This document shows positions 56,908-64,000 of a stretch of DNA of 64,000 bases, in pieces. A program made the translations under genes and the position numbers. The notes under the pieces were generated by a model, which saw only the letters and a program-made list of their open reading frames with translations, was not told where the DNA came from and did not search any database. Numbering within the stretch: the first letter of the stretch is position 1; each line of letters starts with the position of its first letter. The DNA is from Aspergillus flavus (lineage: Eukaryota; Ascomycota; Eurotiomycetes; Eurotiales; Aspergillaceae), in NCBI RefSeq assembly GCF_009017415.1, contig NC_092405.1, positions 4,216,001 to 4,280,000 of the forward strand. The letters run 5' to 3'.

Positions 56908-59482
56908 CGACGTTTGGCCCTTTACTCCCGATAATATACCATCTGTGATTCTCCCTTTGCCATTTAATTAGCGCAGCCACGACCCACGAATGGCTTATGA
57001 GCCTACGACTCCATGTTTTGCGCCGCTGGTTGGGCCCAACATGTTGAGTCTCTTTTTGTTTCTCCCCCTGGTTTACCATAATTGTTTTGAGGATACGGTG
57101 TCAAGCATACAGGGGGACATGATGAGCGTACCGGTGTTTTTCTATCATTCTGTTCTCTTACTTCTTCGAGATACTTGATCCAGCGTTTTGAAAAATAGCG
57201 TTCCCTTTGAGATTGAAATCAAAACCTCGTTTAAAATCACTTGATAGGATACTTACAATTCTGACGACAGACTGCTTTAGGACTCGTTACCCCTGGGGAG
57301 GAGTCAAAGCAAGGGTCCGTGACAAAAGATCATGGGCCATAGCTAATTTGTTGAGTATGCATGATCTGCAGCGGGGTTCACGAGATAGCGTTGATCCTCG
57401 TTGGAGAATGAGAATTTGGGCGCAGGGTGAGGCAAAGGGCAGGAAAGTTCAGTCGTTTATACTTCGGCCGACGATCCCTGGGCACTAAACCCAAGTGAGT
57501 ACCCAGCGCAGAAGAATAAAGTTACGTCCATTGAAAAACATCATCCTCGGAATAGAGTTGGTTAGGCTGCAATGGGACGAAACGGAGCTCACATCACTGC
57601 AATGTCACGGGTTTTCGAATCTTGGCTGGTAAGCCGTAAGGGTATATCATAAATCCATTGCCTCTTGGGAAATTGCTACGACAGGGTGGAAAGCAGGAGG
57701 TTGTTACATCGCAGGGAAATAATTACCGAGGGACATATTGTTCCACGGCTCTGGAAGCAGTGGATGCTCCACTGAGTCACCCAAGGGATGGGGGGCTGAA
57801 CCGCAACGACGAAAAGACAATAATGACATTTGCAATTGGCATACTGGATTTCTATGACATAATAAATGGTATGGGAGGGTGGACGGCTCGCGATGACTTG
57901 GAGTTTTACTGGTTCTGGCACATTCGGACAGGTAAGATTGGTAGTCGGTATCAACCTTCATGAAGCCGAGGGATTGTGATCGCAAGGCGAACAAGAAGCA
58001 AGCGGAGAGGAGTCCAATCTCGATGTCCCGCCTTAGTGCTGCAGATGTAATTGAAATTGCATCGCCCCGGTTTACGCATGAATATCCAGGCGGACAAGAA
58101 TAGGTCGATCTTCGAGGATTGGTCCATGTCGTCGTATTTCCAATCCCTCTTGAGAGGATGATATGATTTCCGCAGTTTATAGTGAGCCGAGTGGAGTCCG
58201 TAGCGGAGGGCGACTAAACCGGATGGAGTAGGGGTTATGGTGCCATGACTGCACTATGAGTCTAGTCAGTATAGTTCTCCACTGTTTTTTTTTTTTCTTT
58301 CCTGCGCGATCCGGCGAGCAGGATTTTAATTTCTATTTGCTCGTCTCATGAAAATTTCCCTCCATCAGCCGACTGGAGGATGATCTGATTTCGGCCAATG
58401 TGCACAACATCCGTTATCGTTGCATATGGCGCTGTACATCACCAAGTTCAATAACTGGCTGGATGTTTACCCACTACTCAATCTGTTTAAGAACATATTT
58501 TCTGCTGTTCCCGTGATTGGCGCTGTCCACTCACCGCATTTTCCAGTCGGTAACCAGTGACGTACAAAGACGATGGAATCACGCAGCCATCGAAGATCTG
58601 CAGATACTTTTAATGCGTCCCCTCCATGCGAACCGTCCGGAGGAGTAAGCAATGCATCTAGGTTTGTCTATCTCCAGCATGACTCAATTGGTGATATCTC
58701 CAGATTCATTCCGAGTAATATCTACCTTATAATATCATTTCTACTTCATGAATTATGCGCTTTTCTTTTTTTGTCACGTAAACATATGTCTCTTGTCTCA
58801 ACCCCCCCTTAAAGCTCAAGTTATATATATGCGACATAGATAACGAATTTGAAAAAGCAAAAGCAAAACAATCCCCCAACCCAGACGGGAATGAAATCAG
58901 TATCACTGTGACAACTACTTCGCTGCCCCGCCAAACTAATCCCTAAGTTAACGGCCATTCGGCCACTAGCGGGAGTTCAGTCCCTCCATCAGTCGACCTC
59001 ACTAACCATCTTAGTCCGGAATTCTCCCTCCTCCATCGCTGAGTGGGGACCCTTCTGTTTTTTTTTTTTTTTCTTTTCCCTTTTTTTTATGTTACCCATG
59101 ATTGACTCTTGTCTTTCTCCTTTCCTCTCTCCTTTCTCTCTTTTCCCCTCCTCAACTCATTAACTATCTTACTACTATCACACAACTCTCTGTCCCCATT
59201 GTGAGTTTGGTTTGATCAATCAAACTCATACATCCTGATCTGACCAATCCCACCTCTATCGCCCCCCCAAAGTTTCACCTCCCTTACCTCTCGCAACCCT
59301 ATTACCCGATCCATTGCCTGGGAGGCCTCTTCTCTTTTCGTTCCTCGTTTCTGTTTTTCTGTATATTATTCTATCGATTCACTCGATATCCCTGTTGTGT
59401 AATTGTTCTTGAAAGCCTCCCCATCGCGCTTTGACCTGTTGTTTGATACTTAACGACTGTTACGACCTTGACGATCATAACA
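56908..59482. other. Gene-poor interval with Crp1-like promoter, 2.6 kb
   Basis: No supported gene at 56908-58900; the frame 57658-57963 (101 codons) lacks recognisable features. T-rich runs occur at 58288-58300. The last 450 bases are strongly pyrimidine-rich and form the probable promoter and leader of the Crp1-like gene. Confidence 0.5.
59056..59165 (+). promoter_or_regulatory. T- and CT-rich promoter tract of the Crp1-like gene
   Basis: A long T/C stretch (including T14 and T8 runs and CTTTCTCCTTTCCTCTCTCC) about 330-420 bases before the ATG. Such tracts commonly precede the start sites of highly transcribed genes in Aspergillus. Assigned by composition. Confidence 0.4.
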
Positions 59483-62400
59483 ATGGTGGAATCCATTACT
59501 GAGACTGTTACCATCTCCGTCCGTCGTCCGACTGATACCCCTACCATCTTCGTCGCCGGTACCTTCTCGGAACCTCAATGGGAGCCATTGGAGCTGAACG
59601 TTAAGACGATAGAGGTCGAGTCGGAACTAGACCCGGGTCTCTACTCGACCGAGTACCTCTTCTTCCGGGATTTCAAGCTGGCTCCGGGGCAATACCAGTA
59701 CAGATTCCGAGAAGGCGCAACTGGCTCGTGGTTTCACGATGAGTCTGTAAAGAACGGTAAGTTCGAACCGGCTTCGGCAATGCTTTACGTAACTATATCG
59801 GGAATCGCGGCATGACTAACCAATGCTTTGGAACCATAGCTTCTGGAACGGAGGGCTTGGTCAACAATTACCTTACCGTCAAGTCTGCAGCCGAGCAGGA
59901 GACTCCGGCTCAGAATGGTGCCAGTGAGAAGGCGGAGGAGGCCACAAAAGAACCCGAGACGGATGCTTCGACCGAGGGTGGGCCGGTAACGAATGGCGTC
60001 CACAAGTCGAATGGTGTCAATGGAGTCGCTGAGCACGAAGCCCCTGTAGCTGACGAGTCTCCGGCCGATGATCAGAAGACCGAACAAGTCCCTGAGAAAC
60101 CTGTCGAGACTGATGCCAAAGCAGAGACTGAGGCAGAACCGAAGGAGGCTCTTTCCAACGGCACCAAGGAGCCAGAAGTTAACGGAACCGAACCCGCTGC
60201 GCAGACCTCCGAGAGCAAGGACGAGCCCGTGGCCGAGGAGAAGTCCGACCCGGTGGTAGAAAGGCCCGAGGAGAAGGTGGCTGAATCTCAGCCAGTGGCA
60301 GAGAAGGAAGGCACTGAAAAGAAGGCCGAAGAAGTTCCAGCCACCTCTACCCAGGAGGAGGCGCCAGTTGTGAACGGCGAGGCTAAGGTTGAGGCTGAGA
60401 AGCAACCTGAGGAATCCCAGCCACAAAAGGCTACTGAAGAAGTAGCAGTAAAACCAGAGGAGCCTGCTGTTGAGACGTCCACACCCGAAGTCACGGCTGA
60501 GGAAACTCCCGCTCAAGAATCGAACACCGAGAAGCCCACCGCCACCGAAACCCCTGCAGCTGAAACCACTACGGAGCAGCCCGCCACCGAAGCGCAACCA
60601 ACTGCGGAGGAGGAGACCACCAAGGAGCCTGCCACAGAGCCTGCCGAGACAAAACAGGCGGAAGTTGTTTCTGAGGAACCCGCCAAGGAAGAGCCGACCC
60701 CCGAAGAACCCAAGGAAGCTCCCGCCACTGAAGAGCTAGTGAAGGAATCTGTTAAGGAGGAGGCTGCACCGGAACAGTCCAAAGAGACAGTCTCCGAGAA
60801 GCCTGCTGCTGAGGAGCCCGTTAAGGAGGAGACCACCGAAGCAGTGAAGGAGACATCCGCCACTGAGAAGCTCGACGAGTCGGATAAGGCTCCTGTTCAA
60901 GAGGAAACGGCGGCGGAAGAGTCTCAGGAGACGACCAAAGAGCCCGTTAAGGAAGAGATAGCCCCTGGAAAGTCGGAAGAAACACCCGCGATTAAAGCGC
61001 CTGTGGCTGAGGAGCCCGCTGTCGAAGAACCGGTCGAGGAGAAGGCGGCGCCGGAAGAGCCTAAGGACATATCCGCCGCTGATCCAGCCGTCGTGGAAGC
61101 ACCTGTTAAGGAGACCGTGAAGGAGGAGGGAGTGTCGGAGGCACCTAAGGAGACATCTGCTGAAGAACCAGTTAAGGAGGCCGTTAAGGAAGAGCCGGTC
61201 CCTGAAAAGACCGAGCAACCTGCCGCTCCTGAACTAGCCGTTGCCGAAGAACCAGCAAAGGAGCCTGTTAAGGAAGAGCCAGTCCCTGAAAAGACCGAAG
61301 AACCCGCCGCTCCTAAAGAATCAGTAAAGGAGATTGTCAAGGAGGAGGCAGTGTCCGAGGCACCTAAGGAGACATCTGCTGAGGAGCCTGCCACTAATGA
61401 CACTGCTGCTCAGGATAAGCCGTCTACCGAGGAGACCGTCGTTGAAGCAGTGAAGGAGGTACCGGTTGTGGAAGAGACTAAGGAGACTCTGTCCACTGCA
61501 GCCCCGGATGCTCAGGAATCGGTTGCGCAAGAACCCGTCGTCAAATCCTCTGCCACCGAAGACGCCCCCAGCGAACCTACTAAGGAGTCCGGCGCCGAGA
61601 AGGCAGTGGAAGAGCGAACCACCGAGCAACCCACGTATGCCGATGTTGTAGCAGAGGAACCAGCGAAGGAGACAACAACAGAAGAGACCGAAGCCCCTGT
61701 TGAGACAACTTCCGAAGAACCGGTAGAGTCAGTTCCAGAGAGCACCACGGCTGAAGCTCCTGCTGCAACGGAAGAATCGAAACAGCCTGCCGAGAAGACT
61801 TCTGAGCCCGCTGCTGAGGATGAAAAGGCCCCCATCGAAAAGCCGGTAGAAGAGACCAAGGCTGAGCCTGCTTCGGAAGAAGCCACCACGAAGGAAGAGG
61901 TTGTTCAACCCTCCGTCGAGGAAGCCCCCACCGAAGAGGCCGCGAAGGTGTCTCCTGCCGAAGAAGGCGAGAAGATTGTTGAAGCCGCTAAGGAAGAGGT
62001 TCCAGAGGAAGCCTCTGCGAAGACTCTTGTTGAAGTGGAGGCTACAACTACTGAGCCTGTCGTTGAAGAGCCTACATCCGAGAAGCCCGTCGCGGAAGAA
62101 ACAACAGCTGAGGAGCCCGCTAAGGACTTGACGAAGGAAGAACCGGCTACACAGGAACCTGTCTCTGAAGTGCCCGCTACTGAGGATTCGACAACAAAGG
62201 AGGCAACTGAGGAACCCACCAAGGCGTCAGGCCCCGAAGTGGCGGCAGAGGAGCCTACAACGGATGAAAAGCCCGCTGATGTGACCGAGCATGAGATCAA
62301 GGAACCAGTCACCGAAGAATCCAAGGAGACGAAGCATGCTACCGAGGAAACGACCCTCGAAGAGCCCGTTAAGGAAACTCCCGTTGTTGAGCAACCAGTT

Positions 62401-63855
62401 GAATCCGAGCCCGCCAAGGAAGCTGAACCGGTGAAGTCCACCGCAGAAGAGTCTGTTAAGGAGCTCGCTGCTGAAGAGGCTGCTGTTCAAGAGCCCACTC
62501 CTGTCGAACAACCTAGCGAGGAACCTGCCGTCAAAGAGTCGCCTGTAGAGGAACCTCCTACTGTCGAGGGATCTGTCGCTGCTGAGCCTTCTACGGAGGA
62601 ACCTGCTGCGGAACAGCCCGCCAAGGAAGATGAGCTCGTGAGTGAAGTGCTGACTACTGAAGAGCCTGCCACGAAGCAGGCGGCCGAACCCGAGCCAGCT
62701 GAGCAGCCAGCTGCGGAAGAAAAGCCTGTGGATGACTCCACTGAAAAGCCAGCAAGTGAGGAGACCGTGGCTGAAGATTCTGTCCCAGAACCAACTGAGA
62801 AGGCCGTGGTTGCTGAGACACCTGCTACCGAGGAAGTCGTTGAAAAGGCTACTACCGAAGAGCCCGCCAAGGAGCCTGTCTCCGAGGAGCCGGTCGCTGA
62901 TAAGTCTGCTGAGCAGCCAGCTTCGTCGGATGTGGTCGAGGAGACTGCTGAATCTTCTAAGGCTGTTGTTCCTGAGGAGGTCACCTTGAACGAGGTCGAG
63001 CCTGCTGTCACACAGTCCCACGAAGAGAAGCCGGAAGAGGTGACTGAGCTACCTAAGGAGGAGACTGTTGCAGCTGAGCCCGTGGCTGTTGAGACACCTG
63101 CTGAACAGAAGGCCCCGGAGACTGAACCTGAGGTTGTACCTAAGGCTGAGGCTGAAGAGGCTGTAATCGCTCAAAAGGAGGAACCTGCCAGCGAGCCAGT
63201 AGCAGCAGCCCCTGCTGAGGCCGAGAAGGAGGAGCCTGTATCGGTTTCTTCTGGTGAGCCTCCTGTGGAGAAAGAGAGCACTGATACAGCTGAGGTCGTC
63301 CCTGAGGCCACGAAAGAGGATGCTCCTGAACAGGATGGAAAGAATAACGCCTCAGCCGAGCTAATTGGCGTGGGTGCTGCGGCGGCTGTTGCTGCAAGTG
63401 CTGCAGCTGCAGCTGCTGGAGTGGCTGCTTTGTCCCACACGGACAAGGAGCCAGAAACCGCGTCTGCGGAAGAGTCTCAACCCACCAAGGGCGAGGACAA
63501 GGCTGCCAGCCTTGCCCCTGAGTCTCAACCGTCAGCCAGCAAGGACGCACCATTGCCTCCTTCAGAGAATCCTGAAGCTGATATCAATGAACCGCGTTCA
63601 GGATCCGAAGAGCCAGCTGCGTCAACCAATGAACCATCGACTACTGCCGAGCCCGCTACTGCGACGGAAACCACTGCAGACAAGGCCGTTGCTCAAAAGG
63701 GTGACGCCTCTCGGTCTCCAAGCCAGACCCGGGCCGTTACTCTCAGCAACACCAAGAATGACAGCTGGTTGAAGGTCATCCTTCGCGCCGTCTTCGTCAA
63801 CTTCTTTGGAACCATCTTCTCTCCTTTCCGTCGTCGCCCCAGGAACGACCAGTAA
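59483..63855 (+). CDS. Crp1/Mdg1-like protein: CBM48 (AMPK glycogen-binding) domain with giant Glu/Pro-rich tract
   Basis: Two exons, 59483-59756 and 59840-63855, joined in phase 1; 1429 residues. Residues about 10-90 form a CBM48/AMPK1 glycogen-binding-type domain (TPTIFVAGTFSEPQWEPLEL, FKLAPGQYQYRFREGATGSW), as in yeast Crp1 and Mdg1. Then about 1170 residues consist of degenerate repeats of the type EEPxKEE, rich in Glu, Pro, Ala, Thr and Val, surely disordered. Near the end is an alanine-rich hydrophobic block at about 1266-1292 (LIGVGAAAAVAASAAAAAAG), and the protein closes with an aromatic and basic segment, WLKVILRAVFVNFFGTIF followed by SPFRRRPRNDQ, which looks like a membrane-binding or packing helix. 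Much longer than the yeast proteins (under 500 residues). Role unknown in moulds; yeast relatives bind cruciform DNA and affect pheromone signalling. Confidence 0.88.
61132..61382 (+). repeat. Near-identical internal duplications in the Crp1-like tract
   Basis: One 32-base block (VSEAPKETSA) occurs at 61132-61163 and 61351-61382. Another (VKEEPVPEKTE) occurs at about 61183-61214 and 61267-61298. Nucleotide identity is near complete, including third positions, unlike the general degenerate repeats around them, pointing to recent in-frame duplications. Confidence 0.7.
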
Positions 63856-64000
63856 ATCTCTAGTGTGATCACCCATCGCACTGCTTCCATGCATATCATC
63901 ACCGACTCCTATGGGATCTGAAAGTGTGCGCTTGACTCATTGTTACTAATTGATGCAATCTGTTTAGCATGCATATACCCAGCTTTGTTGACCAAGCTTC
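63856..64000. other. 3' region of the Crp1-like gene
   Basis: 145 bases after the stop codon to the window edge; 3' untranslated sequence. Nothing else visible. Confidence 0.5.

Noticed and set aside
57658..57963. 101-codon plus-strand frame after the DUF1349 gene
   Set aside because: No start context, no family resemblance, and matching open frames on the other strand indicate chance.
59785..63553. Long minus-strand open frames (up to 270 codons) opposite the Crp1-like gene
   Set aside because: They mirror the Glu/Pro/Ala codon bias of the sense strand (GAG/GAA read as Leu/Phe), have no motifs and no splice context.
1..64000. CRISPR arrays, prophage, insertion sequences, bacterial operons
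   Set aside because: The window is intron-rich fungal nuclear DNA; no direct-repeat arrays or transposase frames were seen.

Overview
The window is nuclear DNA of a filamentous ascomycete, most likely an Aspergillus or close relative in the Eurotiomycetes. The evidence is the many short GT-AG introns (about 40-120 bases) with CTRAC-like branch points, CT-rich leaders, a tRNA gene with an intron, and gene families typical of Aspergillus (acuL-type carrier, BimD/Pds5, Pex26, fungal rhodopsin-like proteins). Exon models were built by hand from splice signals, reading phase and conserved motifs. For every multi-exon CDS given below the exon lengths sum to a multiple of three. No database search was run, so family names rest on recognised motifs.

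Layout. 1-2.6 kb: a cdb4/EBP1-like protein (-) and an intron-bearing tRNA-Gln(UUG) (+). 2.8-12 kb is an accessory block: an intact class I terpene synthase (-), a secreted GH28 pectin-degrading enzyme (-), traces of decayed genes, and a rhodopsin-like membrane protein gene (+) whose 5' part no longer splices into a reading frame. 12.9-25.8 kb: an endonuclease/exonuclease/phosphatase family protein (+), Snf5 of SWI/SNF (+), Pds5/BimD cohesin factor (-) and a DHA1-type MFS transporter (-). 28.7-42.2 kb is a dense housekeeping block: RING+PHD protein (-), eL43 (-), saccharopine-dehydrogenase-like protein (+), epoxide hydrolase (-), pinin-like splicing protein (-), Rds3/PHF5A (+), twinfilin (-) and a mitochondrial succinate-fumarate carrier (-). 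45.6-52.1 kb: Pex26-like peroxin (-), PARN-like deadenylase (+), mitochondrial mL46 (+) and a CRIPT homologue (-). 56.1-63.9 kb: a DUF1349 protein (+) and a very long Crp1/Mdg1-like protein (+) made of a CBM48 domain and a glutamate/proline-rich tract of over 1000 residues.

Functional themes. Several genes serve RNA processing (pinin, Rds3, CRIPT, PARN), two of them head to head across a 457-base shared promoter. The terpene synthase has no recognisable P450, oxidoreductase or intact regulator beside it, so it looks like an orphan or the remnant of a larger cluster. Gene-poor stretches at 7.4-10.7, 25.8-28.7, 42.2-45.6, 52.1-56.1 and 56.9-59.5 kb hold no gene I can support. An 11-base word, GTACTCCGTAC, and its 9-base core recur in non-coding DNA far more than chance predicts. 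Nothing resembles CRISPR, phage or bacterial mobile DNA.
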